Below are positions 50,701-61,014 of a stretch of DNA of 64,000 bases, one piece after another. The notes below the pieces were generated by a model, which saw nothing but the letters and a program-made list of their open reading frames with translations, searched no databases and was not told the origin of the DNA. Source of the DNA: Jacaranda mimosifolia (Eukaryota; Streptophyta; Magnoliopsida; Lamiales; Bignoniaceae); contig CM032129.1 in assembly GCA_018894105.1 (NCBI GenBank), forward strand, positions 30,025,468-30,089,467. The letters run 5' to 3'. A program made the translations under genes and the position numbers. Position 1 is the first letter of the stretch, and every line of letters begins with the position of its first letter.

Positions 50701-50727
50701 ACAGTTTCAGTCATGGAAGCTCGTTGA
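47714..50727 (+). CDS. G-type lectin S-domain receptor-like Ser/Thr kinase, copy B
   Basis: Seven exons join in frame: 47714-49025 (a donor at 49019 is equally in phase), 49098-49202, 49280-49479, 49578-49788, 49878-50115, 50192-50339 and 50416-50727, about 841 residues. Domain order matches copy A: signal peptide, B-type lectin, S-locus glycoprotein region, Cys-rich EGF/PAN-like region, one transmembrane segment, RD-type kinase with [17 protein letters not shown] and SPE. Exon 4 has one amino-acid difference from copy A in 70, while the first 200 ectodomain residues differ at roughly a quarter of positions. A private Gly-rich insertion ([13 protein letters not shown], residues about 195-207) comes from a 12-bp tandem repeat at 48296-48331. 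The ATG at 47714 is the first in the frame that precedes the signal peptide. It appears functional. Confidence 0.92.
48296..48331 (+). repeat. Three 12-bp in-frame tandem repeats in the receptor-kinase ectodomain
   Basis: The units ggtggactggga, ggtggactggta and ggtggactggga lie in direct succession and encode Gly-Gly-Leu-Gly-type blocks. The tract is absent from the paralogue, where the same place reads [11 protein letters not shown]. It should be length-variable between alleles. Confidence 0.9.
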
Positions 50728-52300
50728 GATTCAGAATCTACACTGTTGAATGAAGAAAAGAAGAAAAATAGTTTATCCCTTTCTTAGTCGGGCCAAGAAT
50801 TGTTGAGTTGCTGACCATAATGCATAGAAAATAGTGACATGGATACAATACAATACAAACATGCCGATAGAAAATTCTTGAAAATTTCAAAATACCACTT
50901 GACTCCGACACGACTATTCCATATGTATGATCTTTTTTATTAGAGCTACATATTTAAAAAGATATGCAATTGATAAAAAGTTTAAAAGCACATTAATGAG
51001 ACGGTAAAGAGATAGAAATTCATATTAGTTATTGTATGGAATTTTACTAGTGCAATTTGTATGGGATTTTACTGGTGCAATTTGTATGTTACGTATTTGA
51101 AAAAAAAAGCTTTAGTTTCATAAACAATGCAAGGGAAAAGAAAGAAAAGAAAAGATGAAACAATACTCTCTTCAAGTAATTCTAGAAAATTTTAATTTTT
51201 AATTATTTTTTTGAGCACTTAAATATTTTCTAATATGTTAAAATTCTAATTTGTCATATTGGACACACCCTTCATTATGTATCCGAGGCGCCAACGAAAG
51301 TCTTGAAACTTTTCATTTTTCTTTAATTTATCAGCATGCCAAGTGAAATGTCGAATATATATCGTGCCTGACAAGATGTTTCATACAATATGAAATGATA
51401 TACATAATTTTTTGAAATTTCAGTGTGCTATAGATGACCATTAATATGGAAAAAGAAAAATCAAGCATCGAAAGCGAAGGAATGCATATCCCCATATATA
51501 TATTTATAGGACTATAAATAGATATTTGAAAATTTATTTATCATTCGCATTTGTATCTATGTACACAAAATTTATCCACATTCATTTAAAATGGATATTA
51601 TCCGTATTCGATTAAAAGATATCCGATTATAAATGGATACGAATATGATAAATGCATATCCGATCTGTTTAATATTAGATCCGATTATATATATATATAT
51701 TAAATAATATATTATTTATATTTTTTAATAAATATCTTCTAATCCATATATGTATAGATATAAATTATAATTGAAGAATAGGGAAGAAAATGAATACAAT
51801 TTAAAAAATTATTGTAATATAGAGAAAATATTGAAGATTGCTTTCGTTTTAATAAAATTATATAGTTTCTTCTATTAATTAAAATATGTATTTGTTATAG
51901 ATTCTAGGTTAACGTATTTGGATATTTGATATTTGTAAATGAATATATAAATAATTATCATTGAATATGAATATAAAATAATAATTCAAATATGAATAAG
52001 TTTAATAAAATATGAATATTTTTGAATAATTATAATCGAATATGGATATATTCGAATCCGACTGATATCCGATGGATACGAATTTATTTTTAAATATCCG
52101 TCAAATCCGTATCTGTATCCGAATATTCGAAAAGTTAAATGATTACGAATATAAAAACAATGAATTCAATCCATTTAATATCTGTTTACACTCCTATGCA
52201 TCTCTTTCAGCCAACTGTACATGGTGGATATATATTTTATAGAAACACAAGGTTTAATGTCATAAATATCAAGAGAGTTTGATGAACAATCCCTCTTGAC
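50728..52300. other. 3' flank of receptor kinase B and AT-rich repeat
   Basis: 50728 to about 51430 aligns with the 3' flank of copy A. From 51507 to 52196 is an AT-rich element whose left end taggactataaatagatatt pairs loosely with the reverse complement of its right end, taggagtgtaaacagatatt. This resembles hAT-type MITEs, but no target duplication was found. Its interior is dense in gatatccgat and gaatat phrases. Confidence 0.5.
51507..52196. mobile_element. Inverted-repeat element, possibly hAT-type
   Basis: Imperfect terminal inverted repeats of about 20 bp (taggactataaatagatatt at the left, taggagtgtaaacagatatt as the reverse complement of the right) bound a 690-bp AT-rich non-coding body. 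The terminus resembles the 17535-18254 family only in its first bases. The flanking octamers do not match, so the class is uncertain. Confidence 0.45.
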
Positions 52301-52348
52301 GAACACGAGCATTTTCGATTTCTCAATGTACCGCGGAGGAGCCAAACT

Positions 52349-55300
52349 CTACCGGCCTTCAACGATTGTCACAGTGACATCATTCACAGAACATTTCCTC
52401 GGATTGTTGCCAGAGCATTCTGTTTCTGAAGACCTCGGAATCACAACAAACGCCGGCTGCTTTGGACGGGGGAGCTCTACAATCTCACAACTAAGCATCG
52501 ACATAACTGTAGAAATATTCGGCCTATCTGATGCTATTTCTTGCACACACAGCAGAGCTACACTTGCATATCTACTTATATCAGGTACCATTTTAGGATC
52601 ACATATTACTGGATCCATTAAATGTACTATTTTTTCTTCATTCCATAATTTCCATACCTGGAAATATCGACAAGATAATGAAACGTTAAATTTGGAAAAA
52701 GAAAAACAGCATAATATATCCCTTTAGGCGGAAATAAAGGGTCCAAAAATGATAAAATAACTTACATATGCTATTAGGAACAGTTGCTGCTCTTCATGAT
52801 AAAAGTCAGCATTCCTTCTTCCACTCAAAATCTCTAATAACAGAACTCTGAAGCTGCAGACATCTGATTTTTCTGAGAATATTCCATGAAGGGCGTATTC
52901 TGGGGGCATATAGCCACTGCATGAGGATTGCAATCAAAATAAGAAATATTATGTGCCTCAAAAGTTAACATATACTTCACTTGAATAAGACAATATGTGC
53001 TCACTATGTCCCGACAACCCTTGTTGTATTGGCTTGATCTTCTTTGTACCCAAAAATCCTCACCATACCAAAGTCTGAAATTTTTGGGTTCAGTTCCTCA
53101 TCCAACAAGATATTACTAGCCTTTAGATCTCTATGAATAATCCTTAACCTTGAATCCCTATGAAGATAAAGGAGGCCTCGACAAATCCCATCAATTATGT
53201 CTACACATGTTTGCCAATCAAGAAACTCTTGTTTACGTGAATCTGAGAAGCATTATCATCCCAAACTATCGTGAAAATTGAAAAGGAAGTATAATAACTC
53301 TGAACAAAGTTGCTAAGTTCTGATTGATTTACCAAAGAGATAAGCATCCAAGCTCCTATTGGGCATATATTCATAAACTAGCATTTTTTCTTCACATTCC
53401 ACAGCAACCAAGAAGCTTGACAAGATTGTGATGCTGGAGCTTTGAGATCACATCAACCTCATTCATGAACTCCTCTAGCCCTTGGTTGGAGGATCTTGCC
53501 AGCCTTTTAACAGCAATTTCTTGTCCATTTGGTAATTTTCCCTACAAAACCAGCTATCAAGTTTCTTTTGCACATTATATAACTTACAAAAATCAGAAGT
53601 TTGGAATAGGATGAAATACTTTGTAGACTGGACCAAAGCCACCCTGTCCAAGTTTATTGACTGAGGCAAATTTGTTTGTCGCTTTTGAGAGCATATCAAA
53701 TTTAAATAATGGTAATTCTTCAAGTTTAACTCCATGCACGTTATATTTGAGCATGTTTTCTTCTGTTTCCTCAGTCTTGGACCGTAGCAGCTCATTTTCT
53801 CGCTTCCTTCCTGCTTTTAGAATTATAAAAAAAGAACAATAAAGTGTTTTAGATCTACTCAGCATCCCAAATTAAGTGGAATGAATATATACATACCTCT
53901 ATACTTGAGCAACGACTTCCACAGGAAGTATACGCATCCAGGTATCATTATAATCCCTAGAACTACTGTCGTAACAATAATTGCTTTTCGGTCTTTCTTT
54001 TTACCTGCACAAGTTTGCAAGAGATAAAAAATGAACTTCCTAGTCTTCTTTTGGTTGCAGGCATAAAACTACTGAACTCTGGAATTCCTAATTGAAAACG
54101 AATCTCTGAACTATTCTCATGCAGAATTTCATCCATATGCAGATAGTAGAGCAAAAGTTATATATCATATACCATAATAATGGACATGAACACAGAACTA
54201 TCTCTTGCAAAGTGGGGAACATTTATTTCCTAGTTCTGAATCTACTAATCGAACATATAGGTCGGCACCACCACTGGGGAACTTCCGCACATCAATTAAG
54301 CTTTCAGCCCATTGCATACACCCAATTCCAGCATAATATGCATAAGCTATACAAGAACAATTATTCAAGCACTGGCTCCTGCAATCTGCTTCAAAAGTGG
54401 GAAACCACTTAACATGATCAGGCACTTTTACTCCATTCAGCTTCAGAAACCCGTCTTGTTTTCCCATTTCACCTGCAGAATTATTCTTCTCACAGAAAAG
54501 GGGAGTTTTTCTCTTGCAGCTACTAGACCAATTTGCCGCATTCCATTCCTCTGTGTTTTTTGGCTCAAACCCCGGAAAACATTTGCATATTTGTCTTTCC
54601 TGAGCATCACAGATTCCGAAAGTTCCACACTTACCATAAATAGCACACTTGTTATCCAATGATGATCACGTTACCTCCCAGTCTCCCTTTTCCTCAGACC
54701 ACATCTGCTCCAGTAAAATCCCTGATGCATTCAAGACATAATACAGCTCAAGAGATGAATTCCCAAAGCTAGTAAAGGTTATATGTGCCATTCCAGGATC
54801 ATTATTGACAACTTCAAATCCACGTCGATAGAAGGATTTCAAGTAAGGTAACCCAATGAATATTTGGCCATTCCATGGACCACTGCTCCAATAAGGATAG
54901 GCATCCTTCCTAATAAATAATTGTGGAATATCTAGAGGCTCAATTGTAAAGGTAAAACTTCCAATTGCTGGATCATAAGGACTTCGCCATGATGTCAGTT
55001 TATTCTTCTCGTTTGTACTTAAATCAGTCCTAATTTTCATCTTCTCTACAAGAGAATCTGAAGCATATTGAAAGCTCTCCCAAATAATCCTACCATTGGA
55101 GTCATCTTGTAACACTAGATTCCCTGTATCCAATAGCAGAGCACTAGAATTAGCCACAGAATTTGAAATATTTGTTGACCATATTATCTCCTTTTGTCCA
55201 TCCAAGATCATAAGATTGCCATCTCCAGATATCTCCACTCTTCCAGTAGAATCACTTAGAGGCTTTTCTCTATTAGCTACCCATATAACAATCATCACTG

Positions 55301-55520
55301 GGAGATTATACATAATACCAACATAACGATAACTACTATTTCCAGGGCTGAAAAAACCCAGCTTGAACCTATTCCCATTGGAAATCAAAGTTCCAGGGTC
55401 AAGAACGGATTGATTAACCCTTATGGTGTCAATAGCAGTAGTATATCCCAAGAAGGAAGAAATTATAAGCAAAAATAATTGAAGCATAGATTGCCAGTTT
55501 CTATGGTGGCTGAATCCCAT
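52349..55520 (-). pseudogene. Third S-domain receptor kinase gene, disabled
   Basis: The seven-exon plan of the two intact paralogues can be traced on the minus strand: 55520-54230, 54004-53897, 53810-53620, 53541-53333, 53242-53005, 52916-52766 and 52657-52349. It has a signal peptide, B-lectin (VIWVANREKPLSD), S-locus and PAN regions, a transmembrane segment and kinase motifs ([27 protein letters not shown]). It belongs to a different S-domain subfamily from copies A and B. Lesions: an in-frame TGA at 54668-54666 (after GDWEVT, where the family often has Trp); exon 4 is 209 bases instead of 211, a 2-base loss near 53401-53406 that shifts frame after LLGCC; the expected exon 1 donor reads GA instead of GT (54229); and SFG in the kinase is SFR. 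A secreted ectodomain fragment ending at 54666 could still be made. Confidence 0.88.
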
Positions 55521-56611
55521 GAGTTATCAAGTCTTCTCCCTACTACTAAACTGACCTTCTTCTGAATCTTGCCTCTAATCAGAAATTCGGAGGTGCAAAA
55601 ACTGCCATGATTCATTATCAATAACATCGTCATACTTTTCTTTGATGTGATATGTATATTTTTTAAAATCAACTATTGTAATCTGGTCAAAAAAAAGAAA
55701 AGAAAGAAAGATATTGTCGAGGTCTGGAACACTCACCTGGTCTAATGTTGCCAGTCAAAAACAAATACTTAACACCATCTCTTTCCTTTTGATTTAAAAA
55801 TCAATGCCCATAAGTAACGAAGTCAATTCTTTAATGTTCTTGTTGCTGTTCCATTTCTTTCCTAAATTTTAAGGACAAAGACTGATGCCAGCAGTCTGCA
55901 ATAAGAAAAATCTTGAAGCAGGCAGTGAAAAATAACAGTAGAATTACGCTGGCAAAAGATTACTAAGGGAATATAAAGGAAAGCGATAACCGACAAGTAG
56001 GGTCCCGCGCCCACCGGGCGGCAGCTTGGGGTTCAACGCGGCGGTGATGAGTGGTGGAGTAGACTGGAAATTAATCGAGACAGTTGGAGGGACAGAACTG
56101 TGAGTTCATTTCCCGCCAGGGAACTGAATAGTGAATTTTGGTTAAAAATTAAATCAAATGGAATCCAGTTCCCGGAACTAAAATTTAAAAAACAGTATGT
56201 GTCATAAAAAAAATTAAAAATAAAATCTTGATTTATAGTAAAAGAGAATTAATGCTAATATTATTTAATTAGTGATTAGTATTGAAAAAAAATGAATGAG
56301 ATAGGGTTTTGTTAAGTAAAAGAATAAAAATTAAAAAGATGTGGGGAGAATCAAAAGTAATCAAATTTATATTTATATTTTTAATTAATTATTTATTGTA
56401 AGTTTACCTAATAAAGCCTCCAAATTAAAGGCCTTACACTTTTTTTAGGCCAAAATTGTTTTAAAACCTAAGCTTTTAGGCCTATAATATTTTAAAAAAA
56501 TTATATTTTTATTTTCAAGACCTAAAATATAGAAGAAAATACATATAGGAGGCTTCCAAAAGACGATCGCCTTTCTTGATTAAAGGTCACCCCTGCTTTG
56601 AGTAATCAAAA
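55521..56611. other. Upstream region of the disabled receptor kinase
   Basis: This should contain the promoter of the gene at 52349-55520. A GC-richer patch (about 55985-56100, cccgcgcccaccgggcggc) stands out from the AT-rich surroundings; I do not recognise it. No other gene was seen. Confidence 0.5.
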
Positions 56612-56960
56612 CGACCCAGCTGCAGGCAGTTATTCACTAGGAATGGAACCAAATGGAGGTAGTGAACTTTTTATAAAGCAACATAACTCAGAAAAACTCC
56701 GGAGAAGTGGGGTTTGGTAAGGAGGGGCTTGGATTGTCCACAAACTTGGATTTTTTCCTCTTTGGTTTGTTTTTCCACAAACACTCTTATTTATTTGTCA
56801 TCATCTTCTATCAGAATCCACAGTTGCCCTTTGCTAACATGGAATTCTTGCAGAACCAACCAAGAAAGAATTATTGGATTGGACGAGACGAGTTCAGATC
56901 ATCGAAGGAATTGCTCAAAGGCTATTATATCTCCACCATTATTCTCAATTGAGAATAGTT
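56612..56960 (+). pseudogene. Chimeric receptor-kinase fragment truncated by an LTR
   Basis: 56612 to about 56720 matches the S-locus region of copy A (nggsELFIK; compare 34400-34510). It is fused directly to a segment from the end of exon 4, intron 4 and the start of exon 5 (56738-56960; compare 49768-49982 in copy B). Intron 4 is retained, so the fragment arose from genomic DNA with an internal deletion, not by retroposition. It ends at gagaatagtt, exactly where the intact genes continue cacagagat (His-Arg-Asp); the next base starts the LTR at 56961. Confidence 0.85.
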
Positions 56961-58182
56961 TGTTGTTGCCAGGATATTACCAACATGCAGTAGTGCAACA
57001 AAATAAATAATATCACAATTCAAATTATTAAGAATTGGAACGGACAATCTCAATATAGCAAAACGTGTGTTTTTATCAAATTATAAATTCACGTATAACA
57101 TGCATGATCCAAATTATATATTCAGCATAATCAAGGCATAATAGAATTCATGCATCTATTCAACCAGATATGAGTTCAGGAAAAGCCAAAAATTATATAT
57201 CAACCGAGGCATCAAAACAATAAAGCATGCTGTCAGTATGTGTAATTTAATACAAGAAAAGCAAGGAACTTATCTGAAGATCATGTATCGTAGTAGAACA
57301 ATTAAAAGACCAAATCACAAAATTCTATTTGCCTTGAAGAAATGAATGCCCCAACTCACCAGTGCAACGGGTACAATGCTGCTCTTCCCAATATGAGATG
57401 GTCCAGAACGATCAGGTGCACTCCGTCTCATTCACCTGGAATAGCGCTTAGGCGCCGGAATCAAAATAGATAGCTGATGAATGGAAACATGGAGATAGAG
57501 GGAGATAACTTCTATCAGAAGATAAGTGCATTTTTGTGTGTTTTAAAGTCTGGTAGAGGTAGACTATTTATAAAAGAAATTAAGGCTGACTGCAGTTAGA
57601 GTCTGCAGATAATGGTCTCTAACACGTCACGTAATCCAATATGTTTCTGCCACGTTGCGTAGTGGACTCTGCCATATCCCAAATTACCAAGCTAATCTCC
57701 AACGGGTTTTTACTTAGTTAGACCTTTATCCGATTAAGCCCCAATTAAGTATTTTTGAATTTTAAATTCAATTTTTCAATTGAATTTCGTCTAAAAGATA
57801 AGATTGAGACTAAGATAATTCGCCCTAATGCCCGCATTCGGATTCGGATTCGGATCTGGATCCAGAGCTGAGCTGGGCGGCGGCAATAGCTCGCTCGTGT
57901 GGTCCACTTCTATGAACCCTTTAATGAATACTTTCTCAAGCATTCAATCTTAAGTTCAATATAAGGGTTGAAAGAACCCTTCAGCTCCTCCACTTGGTTT
58001 TATAAGGCACACGCAAGTCTCCACTTTGTCAAAGTTCCTAGTGGGACAACTTAATATATAACACTTAACCATTTTCTTCCTCTATTTCAACACCATAATT
58101 CTTTTTGGATTCCAGTCATAATTGGCATCCATCCAAATATAATTAAACATGTAATTAGGCTTATATTATGCCAATTACAACA
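56961..58182 (-). mobile_element. 3' LTR of a Ty1/copia retrotransposon
   Basis: The segment begins TGTTGT and ends ACAACA, a perfect 6-bp terminal inverted repeat, 1222 bp long. On the minus strand it is immediately preceded by a purine tract (gcgggggat, 58183-58191), the polypurine tract expected beside a 3' LTR. A TATA-like ttataaatag lies at 57565-57574 in minus orientation. The left edge abuts receptor-kinase exon sequence. Confidence 0.85.
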
Positions 58183-60700
58183 ATCCCCCGCAAATCCATA
58201 GATAATGGCTATCAAATTCAACATAGCTCGCTTTCAAAAATGGTACCTTTCGATTTAAGCCACTCCCAAAGTTATCCGACTTCTGCCACCACCGGGACAA
58301 ATAGATCTAAGCCTTGAATTTGTACCCGTGATTGTGATTTCATCCATTAATAACAACGAGCTAAAGGCTATGCACTGATCTTTAAGGTTGACATATTAAG
58401 GCTATGTGTCCCCGATCCTGTATAATGAATGTTTTTCAAGGAACAACCCAATTTCTTTAGTCTCGGCCAAAGGACTACATTCATTTAGTTGGGCATCTCC
58501 AGGGATGCACTGCTCGCATCTCGTCCAAAAGACTTGACCCTATTTAGAGTTAAACTCTTACTATACCAGCAGTAGTCAGCACCTACCAGGCAATAAGGGG
58601 AGAGATACCAGATACAAAGTATCAATTTAATTTTTAGGTGCAGCTTGATATACTCAGCAACTTATTTATATCACATTGAATCTACCTTATGGGATCTCTA
58701 CTTAGTAGGTTGGGTTGCCACTGCAAGTATATCACTGATGGGTTTCCAGTCCCATCTCCAGCCTGAATTTATGAATTGAGGACAAATCAAGTCCTTTAGT
58801 TAAAGGGTTTGCAATGTTGTCTTTGGATCCAACAAAATCAACTGCAATAACCCTATCAAACACTAACTCCCTTATAGACTTTAGTCTAACTTGGATGTGT
58901 CTATTAGTCTTGTGATTGAACTTTGAACTTCTGATCTTTGCTATTGTGGTTTGGTTATCACAATGTACAGCAATTCCCGAAAGAAGTTTGGTTACTATAG
59001 GCAATTATACCATCAGCCCATACAACCATTCTGCCTTTGTCCCAGTAATGTCCAAAGCACACAACTTAGCCTCAAAAGTAGATCGAGTTACCAAAGTCTG
59101 TTTAGTGGACTTCCAGAAGATGGCATCTCCACCCAAGGTAAATACATACCATGTACACCCATTATTATCGAAGTTTTTGGCTATCTAGCTAGCGTTACTA
59201 TACGCTTCCAGCATTGCAGGAAATCTCTTGTAGTGCAAGGCTAGTGAATATGAGCCCTTTAGAAATCGAAGTACCTCATCCAAAGCCTCATAATGGGTTC
59301 GATTAGGATAGCTTGTATATCTGGCAAGCTTAGAGACTGCGAATGAGATATCTAGTCTTGAGTCATTAGCAAGATATTACAAGTTACCAATTATTTGAGA
59401 ATACCTCAATTGAGACACTGGTACACTAATTTCATTCTTAAAGAGACCAATTGAAGGATCATATGGTGTTTTCGCAATTCTACTTTGTTTATAGTCAAAT
59501 TTCTCAATTATCTTCTCAACATAGTGAGATTGAGAGACTGTTGTACCCTCAGCTGAATGAGTCAATTTAATTCCAAGAATCATATTTGCAACACCCACAA
59601 CTTTTATTTCAAACTTATTCTTTAAGAAATACTTAGTCTCATTGATAATCTCAGTGTTGAGCTAATTAGCATAATGTCATCTACATGTAGGCATAACACA
59701 ATACAATTGTCAACTTTAACTTTGCAGTAGACGCACTGGTCATTATCATTTACTGTGAAGCCAAATGACAGTATGGTTTTGTCAAACTTTTCATGCCATT
59801 GTTTAGGTGCTTGTTTCAAACTATAAAGTGATTTAACAAGTTTGCAAACTTTTCGCTCATTTTCAGAAGCTACAAATCCCTCATACTGATCCATATAGAT
59901 TTCTTCCTCAAGATCACCATACAAAAAGGCTGTTTTCACATCCATCTGGTGAATGGGGAAATCATATATGGAAGCCAGTGCTATAGGCACTTGGATGGTA
60001 GTCAAACGAGCTACTAGGGAATAGGTGTTGAAGTAATCTATTCCCTCTTTTTGCTTAAACCTTTTAGCACCTAGCCTGACTTTAAACTTATTAACAGTCA
60101 TGTCAGACTTAAGTTTCTTTTTGAAGATCCACTTGCTTCCTATAGTGATACACCCCGGAGGGAGATCGACTAATTCCCATGTCCCATTCGAGACAATAGA
60201 ATCTATCTCACTCTTAATGGCTTCCTTCCAATGCTGAGTTTCAGGAGAAGCCATAACATCCTTTAAGGTAACAGGATCACCCTCGACATTGTAAGTAACA
60301 AAGTCACTCCCAAAGTCCTTAGTGATTCTAACCCTTTTACTCCGTTTGGGTTCATCCAATTCTCCAGGAATTGTGTCAATACTACTAGGACCAACCTCCA
60401 CATTAGTCATCTTTTCCATATGATCAGGAATCGATGTAGACTCAAGAGTTGAATCTAAAGAAACATTTTGAGGTATCCCCATCTTCATGGGAAACATGTT
60501 CTCAAAGAACATAGCATCGTGAAATTCAACTATAGTGTTTGCATCTATACCCAAAATTTCTGATTTGATAACCAAAAATCTCATAGCATAAGATGTTTCC
60601 ACATAGCCTAGAAAGATCGCATCAACAACGTTAGGACCTAGCTTCTTCCTCTTATGTTCAGGGACGAACTTTTGCAAGACAGCCCCGCACTCGGAAGTAT
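58183..60700 (-). pseudogene. Decayed copia pol: integrase end, reverse transcriptase, RNase H
   Basis: Read on the minus strand, the order is the C-terminal end of integrase (KLGPNVVDAIFLGY, from about 60690), copia reverse transcriptase (WELVDLPPGCITIGSKWIFK, then QMDVKTAFLYGDLEEEIYM and LHVDDIMLIS), and RNase H with the end motif NIANPLTKGLDL (58732-59004). The reverse-transcriptase frame breaks near 59640, and further stops occur near 59375, 59190 and 59005, so no intact polyprotein is made. Gag, protease, most of integrase and the 5' LTR are missing; the element stops near 60700. It is a 5'-truncated or deleted copy of an ordinary plant copia element. Order integrase, RT, RNase H is diagnostic of copia against gypsy. 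Confidence 0.88.
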
Positions 60701-61014
60701 TTTAGACTAGGTTTCCTACTTTTTTAGAATTCAAATGGAGTGCTTTCTTTATATTTCAGGGGAACTCCCAAAATCCATTTTGTAACTATTTCCAAAACGA
60801 TAACCAAACATTAATCACATTCCCCAACCTTCGTTTAACATTCTCCCACAATTCTTTTATTATTTATTCTCCTAGAACACACAATAAACACATAATAAAA
60901 TCAAACATAAACCATATCCAAACATTACCAAACTTTTAATGAATTTTTAAGTGTCACTTAAAATTCATAAATTTTATTAAATAACACACACAACATGTGT
61001 CTGTGTGTATATAT
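60701..61014. other. Intergenic DNA with MITE-related fragments
   Basis: Between 60760 and 60950 are phrases like ctcccaaaatcc, aaccaaacatt and cattcccc, which also occur in the element at 61327-61673. This suggests a decayed relative of that MITE. No coding sequence was seen. Confidence 0.4.

Larger units (their letters stand above)
37690..51430. repeat. Segmental duplication unit B (PUB8-like + S-domain receptor kinase)
   Basis: This is the second tandem unit, in the same orientation as unit A. It is longer mainly because the stretch between the ligase and the kinase (42000-47700) has extra AT-rich DNA, a SINE at 42475-42586 and a MITE-like repeat at 45386-45675. It lacks the unit A insertions at 27253, 30142 and 32751. 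Boundaries are approximate, especially on the right, where similarity fades near 51430. Confidence 0.85.
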
